The notes: generated by a model from the sequence alone, not told the origin. Shown: positions 33,203 through 47,278, counted from the stretch's first letter. The stretch: 64,000 nt of DNA from Fragum whitleyi (GCA_948146395.1 OX411559.1:31898708-31962707); one strand, 5' to 3'. A program made the numbers and translations.

Positions 33203-33251
33203 ACCCTGCCCCCACCCCCCCCCCCGCCCCCGATCTCCCCACCCCCCCCGG
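33203..33251 (+). repeat. C-rich tract (G4-capable on minus strand)
   Basis: Five C-runs of at least four bases (CCCCC, C10, CCCCC, CCCC, CCCCCCCC) lie within 49 bp in an otherwise AT-rich region. The complementary strand has the G-run spacing needed for a quadruplex. Confidence 0.7.
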
Positions 33252-34002
33252 AATTTAAGCAGCAGTGGTATAGTCAGTTTTACTTCTATATGGACCAACA
33301 TTGTGTCGAAAATCTAAGAATCAAACAAATGAAACGTATTTTGTTCTTGTCATATCATATTTTCCATCTATTAGAATGAAGAATTTTGTTTTTCAGAATT
33401 TTTGAAAGTAAAATAATGATATTGTCCGTCCGTCTACATGTTAAATCTTAGCCTTTCATACCTTCTTGTGTCTATAATAAACGGAACAGCGAATTGTCTA
33501 TCAAAAGATAGTTCTGATTTGCATAGGGGCCGAGTCAAAAATGAATGTATGATTTTAAGTTAGTCGTTTTAGTATAAAAGTGAGTATTTTTATAAAATTA
33601 ATTTTGTCTAAGATATGTGCTTCCTTAGGATATCAAATCTAAGTGTATTCGCTCTTTTTTCAAAACCGTTTGACCAGATAATTGTTTTTATATATTATAA
33701 GATGAACCCCATACTCACATATTTAGACCAATGAAAAAGCACTATTTTACGAAGTTGTTAGGAATAGCGGTACAAATAACGTGATATTTAAGTTAAATAT
33801 GACATAACCGTCGATATGCTTACAAACATTTTCAAATAAGAAATAATGGACATTTCTCCTGTCAAACGTTTAGTATAAAACCACGTGTTTGCATTTTCCT
33901 ACTACTAAACAGTCTCCATCACCCCTCGTGTTTAAGAGCGGAAAATGCAAAAATATTTGCATTAACTTAATAGACAAAATCATTATTTTGAAACAGTTTT
34001 AT

Positions 34003-34049
<47 letters not shown>

Positions 34050-34484
34050 AACAACTAATCATTGGAATGGTATTAAGCTGAAATTATCATTTAACCACAT
34101 ACAAATCCTGCATTCAAACGCAATTTTATCGTAATTGATGAAAAAGTTGGTCCATATATAAGTCAAACGAACTATACCAACGAATCAATGTTCATGAAGA
34201 TCAACAGAAGACTTACACACATTATAAAAAAACAAGTCAGTTTGCCTTCAGGCCAGTGAATATAACTTAAGGGCAAACAAGATCATCATCTGTCATGTCA
34301 TATTCTATTTTTAGTTTCGCTTTTAGTGCTTAGAAGTGACAAACTGATGTAAATGAAAAAAAAAAGAAAAAAAAAACTTTACAAAATGATGAAATAAAAC
34401 TGAAATATTTCCACAATTAGACATAAAATTTCGATTTATGGTAAAAATCTGTCAGTACCCGGGGTACTTTGATTTACCAGTTTT
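33252..34484. other. Gene-free stretch with A42 tract
   Basis: An uninterrupted run of 42 A lies at 34007-34048, followed by CAACAACAAC; it could be the tail of an old retroposed sequence, but no body is recognised upstream. The rest is AT-rich without coding signal. Confidence 0.6.
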
Positions 34485-35146
34485 TCGAATCGGGTTGTCC
34501 GTCGCGTCGTCAACAATCTTAAAAACTTCTTCTTCTCCTGAATCACTGGGCCGATTTCAATGAAACTTTACCATATTGTTCCTTGGGTAAGCCTTTTCAA
34601 AAAAAGTTCGCAAAATTTTGATTGGCCAATAAAGAAGGCGTCGCAGGGCATGGCATTTTTTCACTTCGATATCTTTGATTGACACCTCCTCCTGAACCAC
34701 AGGGCTGATTTCAATGAAGTTTTACCAGAATGTTCCTTGGGTGACCCCATTCAAAATTTATTGACGAAAATTTGATTGGCCCATAAATATGGGCGTGGCT
34801 GGGTGCGGCTTATCTGGAGCCCAAATCCTTGAATGACAATTACTCCTTAAACACTAGGTCGAATTCAATAAAACTTATCAGAATGTTTCTTGGATGACCC
34901 TCTCCATTCTTCGCTAAAATTTGATTTGCCCTAAAATATGGGCGTGGCAGGACGGGCTTATTTCGAGTGTCCCCAGTAATGAATGGTTGGGTGCAGGGTT
35001 AATTTTCACTTTAAATTCTTGGAATTACATCTCTTCAACAATTAGGCAAATATGAATGAAACTCTGCCAGAAAGTTACTTTGATGAGATCCACTGGACCA
35101 ATAAAGTTCAGGTGAGCGGATCAGGGCCATTCAGGTCCTCTTGTTT
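34485..35146 (-). mobile_element. Hairpin-ended family element lacking the hairpin
   Basis: Minus-strand start AAACAAGAGGACCTGAATGG and first bases match the family; four units of about 155 bp carry CTCCTGAA-CAC-GGGC-GATTTCAATGAA. The 3' side reaches a GTCCGTCGCGTCGTC run, but the AGCTCACC hairpin is replaced by GTACCCGGGGTAC. It is either truncated or a terminal variant. Confidence 0.65.
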
Positions 35147-37184
35147 CTGTTTTACATACCAGTTTAGCAGTTACATTTAAAATTTTGTATTTGTCTTCTA
35201 AATGAATTTTCCATACTGTGTTTACACCTTTTCAAAATTTATGAGAGACTGAATCTTACGAAATAGTAATTTAGTAAATCTGTAGTCGTTCGATCTGAAA
35301 GTGATACTAGTACACAAACTCTAATTTACAAAATATTGTTTTATTTCATTCTCTTTTTTTAAGAATAAAAAAATGAAAAAAGAATAATTAAGAGAGAGAA
35401 AGAGAAAAATAGAATATAGGAAAGCAAGTCTTCTGGTAGGAATAGCACCACTCACGCCTTAGTTTAATATACATAGTACTGCGTGCTTACCCAAAGCGCC
35501 ATTTCTTATTTTGCTCATTTTAAGAATAAAATGTTTTTTTTATTCGAATTTACATCAGGCAAAATAAAAACAAATGGCTTCACTTTGCTATTAGATCGAA
35601 GACAGACAATAGATTACGTCAAATAAGGTAAAATGAACGAAAGCATTTTTTAAAAAAATATTTTCACAAGCTTGGCAGTTAAATTTCCAAGTGATTACCT
35701 ATTGTTTTTTCTCGTTTATCCACCTAAAACAAGAAAATCGATCTTACACTTGAACTAGCAATTATCCATGAGCTCTGTATTAAGTTCCTCTGGAATAAGT
35801 AGACTAACACAGATACTTCACCGAGTTAACTTGATCCTTCAAAAGTATAACTTTATTCATAACACTCATGCAAGTTAGATCGCATTAATGAAATGCTGCT
35901 TTTCTTAAATCTGTGACACTTGAATATGAACTCTTATCTTACTTTTTAACACGATGGCGTAAAACGCATCTATGAAATAAGCAGAAATTACGTAGAACTT
36001 TATTCGCAATTTCTATGTCATTTTTTACTGTGTACGTAGACAGCTCCCAAATTTTAAGCTAGGCTGTATGTAACTTGATACAAATTTTGAGGAAGTCTCA
36101 AAGTTCAGCCCTTGGCGACTTAACCACTAAATCAATGAATGCTTTCGCCATAAAAAGTAGTTCTCCCGTAAGGTTGCATACCGATTCAAGGAACACGTCC
36201 TGTTATTTGACCCCGGACGCTATACGAGTTTCTCTAATAAAAGATTTAAAGTAAGTCCACACGTGCAAAAAATCGATAATCAAGGCGAACATACATATTA
36301 TAGCTGGCCAAAACAAGTCATGTGTAAAGCGCGGGGTAATAGACTGTCGCTAAATCATTACACAATTTTGTCGGGTTAGCGACGCGTCATTACCGCTTCT
36401 GTCATTACCTTTCTTTATCGGATGCAGATATCCATAATTTATTAAATGAAAGTAATAAAAGAGGATTTTGCAACCAAAGCTCGTACCTACAGCATAAAGT
36501 TAAAGCTAGAAGTTTTAACACTTGCAAGTCGTTTATTCTAAAAGAACTACCAAGAATGATGGACTTTTGGAGCATAATCTAAATTATATTTAAATAAGGA
36601 ACAAAGCATTTACAAATTGTGCTGGGAAATGAAAGTGTGTGTTAGGGGGGAGGGGGCGGTTTAAACAATCCTGAAATTCGAACAAAGAATTACAAAAAAT
36701 CCTGATTTATGCCCTTCTTGAGAGCACTGTATGTCTGCAGTTTCACCCCCTCATACTTTTTAGAGTTTATATCATAGGGGCGATTATTCATTAATATTGG
36801 ATAGTAATGTTTGTCAGGTCATTAAGATGAACCGTATGGATAAAAATTTGAAATATTCCATATGAAAACACGAGGAAAGGATACCTGATGACACTTTCTT
36901 TGTTTGTATTCTAAGGGCCATATATTTAGCGCATTTATGATGAAACTTGTTCAATTTGTTTGACAAAATAATAAAACCTTCTGAAAGAGCAAAGTTCATC
37001 TAAAAATACAAACGTAGGGTTATGAAAAATTGGCTTATCCGTGACGAACAACGACCAGAATACTTTGTATGTCAGAAAGGAGACCCAATTAGAAATGAGA
37101 ACATTTGAAAAGAAAATGGAATGAAAAATCGGGATTTATTAGAAATATTTCACACTAACGGTTGTAAAGTGTATTTACTAGAAG
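35147..37184. other. Gene-free stretch
   Basis: No gene seen. It holds a polypurine tract (about 35365-35430), an inverted pair GTCGCTAA ... TTAGCGAC at 36347-36394, and a G-run GGGGGGAGGGGGCGG near 36644-36658. Confidence 0.45.
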
Positions 37185-38152
37185 ACAAGAGGACCATGAT
37201 GGCCCTAGATCGCCCACCTGAGTCTTTTTGACCCCTGGAACGTCACATCAATTATATAGGCAGATGTCATTAAGGAGATAATCTCTACACCAAACCAAGT
37301 TTCAAGAAGTTCTGGCCAAAATTGAGGCCTCTTGAGTAGTATCAAGAAAAATTATTATAAAGGCTCCTTTTCCAGTCATCCTTGTGACTTGACCAGCATT
37401 CTGACTGAGTTTCATGAAGATTGGGCCAATTTTTGTGGCCTCTAGAGCTTTAACAAGATAATTGTCATGAAGGCCCCTTTCCCCGTGATATTGCATGGAT
37501 CCTTCCAATTTTCAATAGGCTTCAACCCTGTGACCTGACAAACATTCTGACCAAGTTTCATGAAGATTGGACCATATTTGTGGCATCTAGAGCACAAAAG
37601 AGACAATTGTCATTAAGGCCCCTTTTCGCGTTTTCTGGCATGGATCCTTCCAATTTTTAAAAGGCTCCATCCGAGTGACCTGATAAACCTTCTGGCCAAG
37701 TTTCATGAAGATTGGGCCATATTTGTGGCCTCTAGAGCGTAAAAAAGATAATTGTCATTAAAGCCCCTTTTCCTGTGATATGACATAGATCTTTCCAATT
37801 TTCAAAGGGGTAAACCCTTGTGACCTGGCCAACATCGTGACCAAGTTTCATGAAGATTGGGCAATATTTTTGACCTTTAGAGTGTAAACAAGAAAATTGA
37901 TATTAAGCCCCCTTTTCCTGTGATATGGCATAGATCCTTCCCATTTTCAATAGGGTTCATCCTTGTGACCTGGCAAACATTCTGACCAAGTTTCATGAAG
38001 ATTGGGCCAAATTTATGGCCTCTATAGTGTAAACACTAAAATTGTTGACGCCGGACGACGGACGACAGACGACACACGACAGACGACGCACGACGGACAT
38101 TCAATGGTCACAAAAGCTCACCTTGAGTACGGTGTGCTCAGGTGAGCTAAAA
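37185..38152 (+). mobile_element. Hairpin-ended element with six ~140-bp units
   Basis: It starts ACAAGAGGACCATGATGGCC. The units are anchored by AAGTTTCATGAAGATTGGGCC at about 37290, 37405, 37552, 37692, 37842 and 37984, each with GGCCCCTTTTCC. Next comes an array of ACGACGGACGACAGACGAC, then the hairpin GCTCACCTTGAGTACGGTGTGCTCAGGTGAGCTAAAA. The ends match the 13467 element but the core is a different sequence, so the family swaps cores. Confidence 0.8.
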
Positions 38153-39152
38153 AAGAAATGTTTTTTAAAACTATTTTACGTCCAGAAATTTACAAAATGA
38201 AAAATAAATGTTCTTAAAACTTTTTATACATTCACAATTTTACACAAAGAAAAAATGTTTTATAGAGGATAATCAACTGGTTTTCACTGATATGGAAAAT
38301 GTTTAACAAGAATGCGTCGTAAAAAGTTATAAAACGAATCCGAAGGCAAGTTTTTATAGCCTAATAACGTATTCGTGTTAAAAAAATCATATCAGACATA
38401 ACCAGTTGATCATTCTATTAAAAACATTCTCTTCAACCTTTTTTAATTCCTTGAATTATATGCATGTACATGTCATTTTCTTTCGTCCTCGGCTCTAGCA
38501 AATTTCGCGTATTGATACCAAGAAATTTTTAGTAGTCATCTTCGATTACGCTTTTAAAATTGAGGGAAAAAAATAAATAAATAAAGTTGCTTTAAAGCAA
38601 AAAAAAAAAAAAAAAAGCCTTTGACCCTTAATCAAGTTTAAGACTAGGAATGAAAATTACTTCATCCTACACTATATAGATTTAGAAACAACTTCATCAA
38701 CGATGTAAAGACTGGAACACCGGGATTCTTTGGAAATGGACTGGGTACTAAGATGGACATATTGGAAGAATTGTGCGGTCTGTGATAACTCAATCCTCTG
38801 AGATGAGCATTTAAAATCAACTTAGACTCGGGCTCGATTGTCGCTAAAACTGTAATTTCATCGGATTTCGAGCCTTCCGAAAACGCCTCTGTGTCACAGA
38901 AGAGAGACAGTCGTATTAGGATTGATATCTTTTTAGAACATTTTCAGGATGTTCCATCGTTCATTGTTAATGATTTTTTCCTATAGTTTCTGTTTTCCTA
39001 GCTCATGTTGATTTTCGCTTGGATATTCAAATCAAAATTGCAAAGTTAATATGAAATAAGGCAAAGCCTAGAAAACGGGCGAAAGAAACAAAAATGTAAT
39101 GAGACATTTACTGACTGGTGGCCATTTCTTTCTGCATACCATTTCTTGCAAA

Positions 39153-39344
39153 TTAAACTTTTTCAGAAATGGTATGCACTAAGAATACCTCTCCAGCCGG
39201 TAGGCCTAAGTTTTTTCTGTCTTTTCTGTTAAGGGTGCCAGTCAGTTTGCCATATCCACAAATCCAGTTGGTACCGTCTATGTGGCAGCTTGCAGTATCC
39301 ATTGAATTATCACACAGTTTTATTGGTGTAATAGACATTGCCAT
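39153..39344 (-). CDS. Unrecognised 63-codon ORF, possible exon
   Basis: The ORF has a protein-like composition (Cys, Trp, Gly and a run CHIDGTNWICGYGKL-type) that stands out from the low-complexity ORFs around it. It ends at a TAA soon after Lys-Val. There is no recognised domain, no neighbour and no convincing splice acceptor. It could be an exon of a missed gene, a transposon fragment or chance. Confidence 0.2.
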   Translation of the reverse strand: MAMSITPIKLCDNSMDTASCHIDGTNWICGYGKLTGTLNRKDRKNLGLPAGEVFLVHTISEKV

Positions 39345-39502
39345 TTAGACCTAATTATGTTTAGTTTTTAAAAGAAGCAATTTTTGTAAATTGCAAGGCT
39401 CACAAGAGGCGGCACTAGGTTGATGCTTTAATCTCATTTAAATTACAGAGACATCACACTAAACCATACAATATTTTTCTTGTATATATTTGAACAAACT
39501 AT

Positions 39503-39591
39503 GGTCCCTGTATACCGGTAGTTATCTTAAGGTTGCTGAATTCTCTTATTTAGATCTAGATAAATAATCTATATATCTGTGTACAGGGACC
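39503..39591. repeat. Short inverted-repeat element
   Basis: GGTCCCTGTATAC at the left and GTGTACAGGGACC at the right enclose about 60 bp of AT-rich sequence with an AGATCTAGATAAATAATCT stem. It is probably a tiny MITE. Confidence 0.45.
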
Positions 39592-42500
39592 ACTAGATTA
39601 CCTTGTGAATGCCGTGCGAACACATCAAGAGCACCTTAGATGAATTATTATAAGATAGAAGTTATAATTCTTGATAATTATCTGGTAAATGATGGGTCCA
39701 GAAGATCTACGCCACAATAAGAAAAGGAAAATTATCTTGTGAGTGGTGGCACTGCTGTGCAACCATAAGATTAGCATGTCAAATTATAAAACATAGCAAA
39801 CATATCAATTCACTTTTAATGAAGCGTCAACCATCTGTTTATGAGTATAAGCACACTAACAACTCAGTAAGAAATACGGCAATGCGTTAACACAATTTTC
39901 CAAACAAAAAATATAGATATACCTTACTTTTTTAGATTTATAATAGAAAAAAACAACATGTTAATTCGAAGAGAATATTTTGATACACAGGATAACATTT
40001 TATTTCTTATTAATGAATGGCTTCCAACAAAGAATAATTAGCCAAAAAATACTAGAGGTTGTTTACTGCTTTGTCACATTCATGATTGAATCAAGACAGT
40101 AGTGAAAAGGAAGCCTCAAAGTAATTGGCTTCATATATCAACGGTTGTTCACCAGTATGTCTGCCTTTCTTAGTTGTTCTAATTTTCTCCAGAGTTGTCA
40201 AAATTGACTAAAGATGTTATCGTCTGCATTAAAAGCTTTGATTAGTGTATCTTCTTTGTTTTGTTCCTTTTTATTAGCATACCTGTGTAAACAATGCGCC
40301 AAGGTCCAGTCATCACGTTGGAGTCTTTACTCTTTGGTGTTGTTGTTGCGGTTTTTTGGCACCCATAGGCAATGCTCTTGTTTGATTATACCCGTACATG
40401 TATATATTTCTTATTGTACCTTGTGCATAGTTGAAATTTTAAACTCAAAAAGAGGGGCATATTTTTTCATTTGTCAGATTTATAGGTACACAGTAGAAGT
40501 ATAAATAAACGAAATTAACCAATGTCAAATGATCCTTTTGCATTGTTTCTTTTTATTGGATTTAACCCTTACCTACAAAATACTGCTTTTTGCTGCTCTC
40601 TAGCATAGTAATTAAAAAACAGGAGAATGATAAAAACCTAAAATATACAATTTCTATATTTTAGACAACATTATTTTCTCTTAAGTAATTGATATTAAAA
40701 ATATATCTGTATGTTTTTGTAAGTCTGCATCTTCTTCTAATTTGAAAAAAAAAAAAAAGAATTTGCTCATCTGTAAATGCACTTTTAAACAACCTCTCAT
40801 TTTGAGTCAATGCTTATTTGTCCATGTTTATGGCTAAAACTAAATAGACCTATTGCACAAGGTTTCTAAAAGCTTTAGCCTTAAAAATTGCCAAGATCAG
40901 AAGCAATGCAGAAGTCTTCAAACTCATGGCCATAGCCCATACTAGCTTCCTATGAAAACATAAAGAAAGATCAAAACAAAAAAATCTTTTCATCCTATGT
41001 AAGTACAAATATACTTTCGTTTTCTTCAGCAAGAAATTTTCAATTTCTAACATTTTTCCAGATTTGTGTGCCTGTTCTAGTTATTCAAGAAATGGGAAAA
41101 ATTCTAAGCCCAATCTAAATAAAGTATAAATTTGTTTTCTTAATCTTTTATTATAGATCAGTATTGAAAATTATGAATTTGATATAGTTTAAAAAAACTT
41201 AAGTCACTTTAATAATGGGCGATTTAAAATTTTCTTGAAGACAGAAGCTGTCATTTTTGTCAAAATATGCATAGACTGAAGATATGTTTTCTAGTCTAAA
41301 GGTTACCTTTCTACCTGGAAGTACTGGAATACAGGAGTGCAACCTCTGCACCAATATTCAGATTGAACCCGAATTTTCTGCCGTCGAAGAGTTACATAAA
41401 ATCCCTTATTGATGAATAATTAAAGAAATGACTGCTAAATTTAATTTTCCTTATTCAGTAAGGATTTTATTGAATGTAGGTCGACTGTGTTGTACGATTT
41501 CTAGCTAAAAAATCTACTTTAAAGTAATTTTTATAACCAGTCGGAATCTTGTTGTTGTTGTCGTTGCAAAAAATTAAACTGTATCTCGAAACACCTATAC
41601 AGGGTATAGGAAAGTGAGTGACCGGAAGGGGATAAACGGACGAGGCCTGACATAGGAGCTCAAAATGGACGATTTGGCTTGAACGGTATATGAGTTCTGG
41701 TTTTACTGTTTGTTATTTTACTTCTATTTTCTCTATATATACCTGTAAGCTAAAGGCGGTCTTTCGCCCGTATTAAGAAAAAATGATCTCAATTTTACTT
41801 TTTACCTATGCAGATATCCTTAACCTGTAATTGGGTTTCAATTTATCAGCAGGGGCCAAGCTGCTGTGAAAGAGAAAAGTGTTATCTTCACTTGTGACGA
41901 TATCAACATTTATTACACTGGGAAATCCCCAAATTTCACTGCCAGGAATGTATCAAAGACTATTCTACACCCAGAAACGGGTAATAAAACTTATTTCAGA
42001 ATTGGGGTCGTGTTATAATGGATAAAATTTCGTTTTTTGCTCCGCGCTCGGATTTGTTCTTTTGCATATAACTTTTCCTCCTCCATCAGACTTGATTCAC
42101 GGACACATCAACGCCAAAATGAAATTGTTTCATAATCACTATTCGTACGCATGGATATATCCGTTGATATGAAATTTTGTCTTCTATTGCGAATAGACGT
42201 CCGAGGAATATATGTTCTATCCTGAGATTTTGTTTTAGTTTAGCTGATATAAACGGAGTCTAGAAAAGAAACGTTATTAAGGGACTCTTGGTGGGTCTAT
42301 TTAGGCAAGGTTAACAGCTTCGTTTCAAACAAAGTTGAATAAAAATTCTTTATCTCACTTTGACACGAATTTTGTTTTAAATAAGTTTTCTTTGAACACA
42401 CAGATGGTGGAAACATCTCGATACCGTGAAATTCATAACGTTGCAATAAATGCAGAATGCAGTTTGTTTTAGCAAACAATGTGTGTATCAGACTGCGTTG

Positions 42501-44384
42501 TAAACATTTTGGCCCAGTTGCAAAACGAAACTTTAGTTGTACCTATGGGTTGAACATATTTATTTATAATATGACCTAGGTTGCGGTAGTAAAATAACCC
42601 CGTTGAATATTTTTGATATTACACGGGTGTTATTACACTAGTAGAATAACTATGTAATTTAGCTCAGAGCGAATATCAAGATTATTTTGTAACCGCGAAA
42701 ATGACGTCATAATGTATATATTGTTACGTCAGTTTTAAACGGCGTTATAAGATTCGCGGTAAATTGGAATGTGAAGTTCAAGAATTTTGACGATTTTTCG
42801 AAAAAAAACCACAGGTCATTTTATAAAGAGAATATACAATTTGTGCGTTTTTAAAATTTCAATTTGCCATTTAAAAGCTTATGTGTGTCTTTGATTCTCT
42901 CTGTATTCGAAATTTTGCAAATTCACTTTATTGCTTCGGAAATCGCACTGCACAGTTACCAACATCGTGTTTACTATCTACATACCTTTGATATCGACAA
43001 ATATCCATAGAACTTGATCATAATCTTTGTCTAGTCATAATTATGAACCCTATTGTAATATGAAAAGGCCATTCCATATCAATGGATAAGGGGCATTATT
43101 AATGATTTTCTCGTTTAAATACATACTTTCTAGAGGCTTAAAATTTGGCCCAATCGTGGCGAAACTTGGTCAAAATGTTTTTTTTCTCAGGTGGTCACAA
43201 GGACGAATTTTCCTGAAATTTGAATGACCCTTTGGTCATCTTGGAAGAATGGGACACATGGACAATTTTCTTATTAACACGACAGACCACATTTATAGCC
43301 CGATCTCAATGAACCTTGATTCTAATATTTAACAGGTCTCAAGGATGAATCCTATAGAAATTGGGATGGATATATTATAAAACAACTTTAACTGGGCCTT
43401 TAATTTGATTTCTTTGTTGCACTTTCAATGCCACATATATAGCAAAATTTGCGTGAAACTAGGTGACAGGTCAAAACTTGAATTAATAATCAGAAAATAT
43501 CAGAAGTTCAATTTATGCCAGCAATTTTCGAAACAATCTGTTTACAAAATGATGACGGGTTGGAAAAAAGGTAGATTTTGCAAAAATTTGATAAGATGCA
43601 ATCCACGCAGAACCGCTCTAAGAATGGTTCAAGTAGAGGGCAACCTGAAGTCACCTTTCACACATTCTGACACAGGGAGAAAATTATCATTTTAGATTCA
43701 GAAACGCACTATGAGTCACAATTCGAAAAACTGAAATTTGTTCCCAAACAGGTCAGCCGGAGATCGCTATTCAAAGAGTCTTTCACAGGAAGTAAGAATG
43801 AGTATTTTATATTCAGAAAAACAGTCGGGTATGAAAAGTTTAGACCCTAGCCAGCCAGCTTAGTCCACATAGTCTAGCTATAATCGACACCTACACCTAC
43901 TTGATATTTTTGGCCATGACAGGTTCGCTAATTCTGTCGAATTAGCACCGCCATGAGCATTTCCATTTGGTTAGCATTGGAGGCCTGGATATCTGTCACT
44001 GGTTTTCACCTGACAATATTTGATAAAGCACTATATGAACAAAAACAAGGATTGTATATGCCAACAGTATCCTGAAGGTAATGGTTGGAGAAAAAGATGA
44101 AGAAAAAAGTTGGAAGGGGGATAACTCTTACTCAAATACTACCAGGCAATTTCGGTTAAAGATAAATTACCCCTATGGTCAAATATTTTGCTTGGTCGTT
44201 TGAATCGATTGTGAATAACGTTGTCACTCTCTTAATTAGAGGGAAGATATTGTCAGTGGAATTTCGTTAATACCAAATGATCCTTATTTTAGTGAGAAGG
44301 TACCGGTATTTAACCAGCCAAAAATGTATTGATTTTTGTCGATTTTCATTAGATAAACTCAGAGATTCTTTCCCAAATCTGAGA
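39592..44384. other. Gene-free stretch
   Basis: No supported gene or RNA. Visible items are a TGACGTCA CRE-type octamer at about 42702, an ATTAGCGAACCTG-type inverted pair near 43920-43960 (GCTAATTC-TGTC-GAATTAGC), and traces of the CAAGTTTC/GGCCC repeat near 43130-43330. Confidence 0.4.
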
Positions 44385-44745
44385 AATACATAATACATAC
44401 TTAGTGTTTTGTATGAAAAAAGATATCTAATGAGGTTGTGAGAATTGATCATTGTCGAGGCTCTGCCGAGACAATTATCAATTCTCACAACCGAGTTAGA
44501 TATTTTTTTTCATACAGTACATTTAATATGTATTATATTTATCTTGTAACCTCTGTTTGTCTTGTTTTCGTCGATGTTTCTAACTGAAATGCAAGTTTCT
44601 AAAAATAACTGCATTATATCATTGTTCTTAAAATAACTATGTGATATCATAAAAAATATCATATGGGATGTTATCACACAGATATTTGTATAGTTATAAG
44701 ATAAAATGAATTAAATGATTTCTGGCACTGCGATTTCCCATGCTT
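44385..44745 (-). repeat. Dispersed palindromic repeat, copy B (inverted)
   Basis: Inverse of 28600-28985: palindrome ATATCTAAT-GG-TGTGAGAATTGATCATTGTC ... GACAATTATCAATTCTCACAACC first, then CGTCGATGTTTCTAACTGAAATGCAAG, then GATATTTGTATAGTTATAAG. Similarity extends over most of the length with small indels. Confidence 0.75.
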
Positions 44746-46133
44746 TTTATGACAGATATCAGGTATTCAGGAAAACCTTAGAAATAAAGTTTGAATGCTA
44801 AAACAGCTCGTATTTGGCTACTAAGGAACGGAACACACGAATTTTCAGGAGAAGTTGGTTGTTGCACAAAACCTTTGGAAAGAGTCTCCACTGAAGCCCC
44901 TAAACCTACCAAGAATACTTTCTTTACATACATTTATCCATTCACAGATCAAATCGCCAACCACTCCTTAGATTGGAATAAGTTTTGTTCCGTCATACCT
45001 GTAGCCGTAAATCACCAACGTTGAACGTTCAAAAATAAGCATTTTCACAAAAAGATTTCTGTATAAATATTTTTTGCATCGCTGCGTTTCTTTCGTGGTT
45101 CAGTGTATTTGTAAGATACGTATAGTTTTTCCTATTCATTTTTGTAAACCTACAAGTTCTTGCCCAACATTATTCACATTGAAAATACAAACTATTTAAA
45201 AAAAACAAATACAGGTAAATTTTTTGTCCTTTGAATCGAGAACTATTAATTCGTATTTTCAATTGTTCATTGCTAGTGTTTTGCGAATGAAGCATGTTTT
45301 AGTTATTACAAAAGTATTACTTAATGGCGTTGCTTTTAAAAACATACATCACTTGCATGATCTATTTGTATTTAGATTCAGCCATGCCATCGAACTATAC
45401 AAAACAAGTGCATGTAGTATTGCGATGAAATACAGGAGCCAGCCCCCTCCCCCTACCAGATTAAAGAAAACTTTTTATAGTAAACTTTTCCGCCTGAGTT
45501 TTTGCCTAGTCAGAATTTTTGCCATTTGGGTCAGGGTAAACAAAGTTCGGTCAAATAAGGCTAAACAAGAATGAATTGAGTAGACAATAAATAATAGAAA
45601 ATAATAAGCATTAAATATATGCTGGAGAAAAATGTTAAGGTAAACTTAAAGGTCAATGTTACAAAGGGCAATAACTCAAAAAGTGGGAAAACTATAGTCA
45701 TGGTTTCTAGACATGATACATCTTTACATAGTGATCCATAACTGTAAATTTGCATGTGGTTATCACTTACGGTTTAGGAGATATGCTCTGGACAAAAAAG
45801 GTAAAAATAACAACAACAACAAAAAAAATCAATTATTTTGAATGTAGCTGGTGAATGTATACTTTTTAGTCGTTTGGATTGTTTTTGATCGATTTGAGTG
45901 TGTCACATTAAGTTTTATGGGAAAGGGTTATTTACTTAGTTAAGGCGAGACTACGCCTCTTTTTATATGCCGTGTGGTTTAAATTGGCTGCTCTGGTGGC
46001 TAGTAGTTTTAATTGTACATTATGTAAATCAGAATGCTTGGGTTAAGCGTGCGGTTGGGTGAGTAGATTTTACTAGTTGAGTGTGGTGCATGGGAATTGG
46101 GTGCTTGTAGTGAGTTTTCTTCGTAGGGTTTTG

Positions 46134-46140
46134 TATAAAA
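46134..46140 (+). promoter_or_regulatory. LTR TATA box
   Basis: TATAAAA inside the solo LTR, upstream of ACCCTGCG; it would mark the U3/R boundary if transcription starts about 25-30 bp downstream. Confidence 0.5.
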
Positions 46141-47278
46141 ACCCTGCGTTGAAATGACTCGTGTGGGTAGACGATTTTTGGCATGGTAGCTGGAAAGTGA
46201 AGTTGGGATTTGTGTGTGAGATTTAGATTCGATTCTTCTTGGGGTAAATACTTTTTAATTTACATTGATATTATTGTGTTAATGGTTTTAGAAATTTTGT
46301 GGCTTAAATGAGCAGCTTTTGGTCTGTTGAATTATCGCAAACAACGCCGGAAAATGACAAATGGCTGTATAGCTAATTTCTCATTTTCCTGCACTGTTCT
46401 ATCGGAGGACTATTACGTTGAATGTTTTGTCAGATTATCATTTAAGCCATGGTTAAATAAGCTATTTTATTTTTGTAACTATTTTCAAAGAAACAAACAT
46501 TGTGATAATTTATAATTAATCGTCTGCTTAGCAGTTCATATTTTGTAAATGCTAATGTTGTATTGTTCAAATGATATTTGGATAATGCCAAATGTTGTAT
46601 AATTGTAACATAACACAGTTCAGTACTTTGAATTGTTGTTTTCAGAAAACTTTGTGGGAAAAGATGCTATCATATTATATTGTCTTGAGATGTTTGTAGT
46701 ACATGATGTTAAGTAGAGCTGTTAGAGCTCTTATTAGGCATTTGCTATAATATTTGTTATACTCCCTATAGGTTGCCTGTTGTTGATTGATGTTGCTTGA
46801 TTGCTTGTAACAACCTACAATATATACTGATGTCGTATAGACGTGAGTGGTGTGAGGGCTGAAGACCTGACCGTGTGAAAGTAAACGTGTAGTCCAGACC
46901 AGGAGACTTTGGTAGTATGTCGTGCCGGCGTCAGCGTTATCGGGAAAGGACGTTTGGGATGTGACGACCGGGAAACATCATAGTGATATATAACAAACGG
47001 CTGGACAATCACATTATCTTGGTGATATAGGCGCGGTCAGGCGACAGTTTAATCTTAGAAATTCTGTGTTGATGATGTCTTGGATGAGATTTAATGTTTT
47101 TCAGTTGCATTAATTTATAAGTCGTGTGAAGTAACGTGGACATTTTGGGACATTAGACGTCAACCTAAAACATACAGTGGTAGTGGACTCTCGTAATTCT
47201 CTAGGAACTTTATTGATTTTTTTTTGTGTTTAACTTGTTTACATTTTGATAAATTGGCATTTGGTTAATTGTTTATGT

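Noticed and set aside
40214..40504. 96-codon ORF with hydrophobic segments, considered as a membrane protein
   Set aside because: Composition fits T-rich random sequence; no splice context or family motif.
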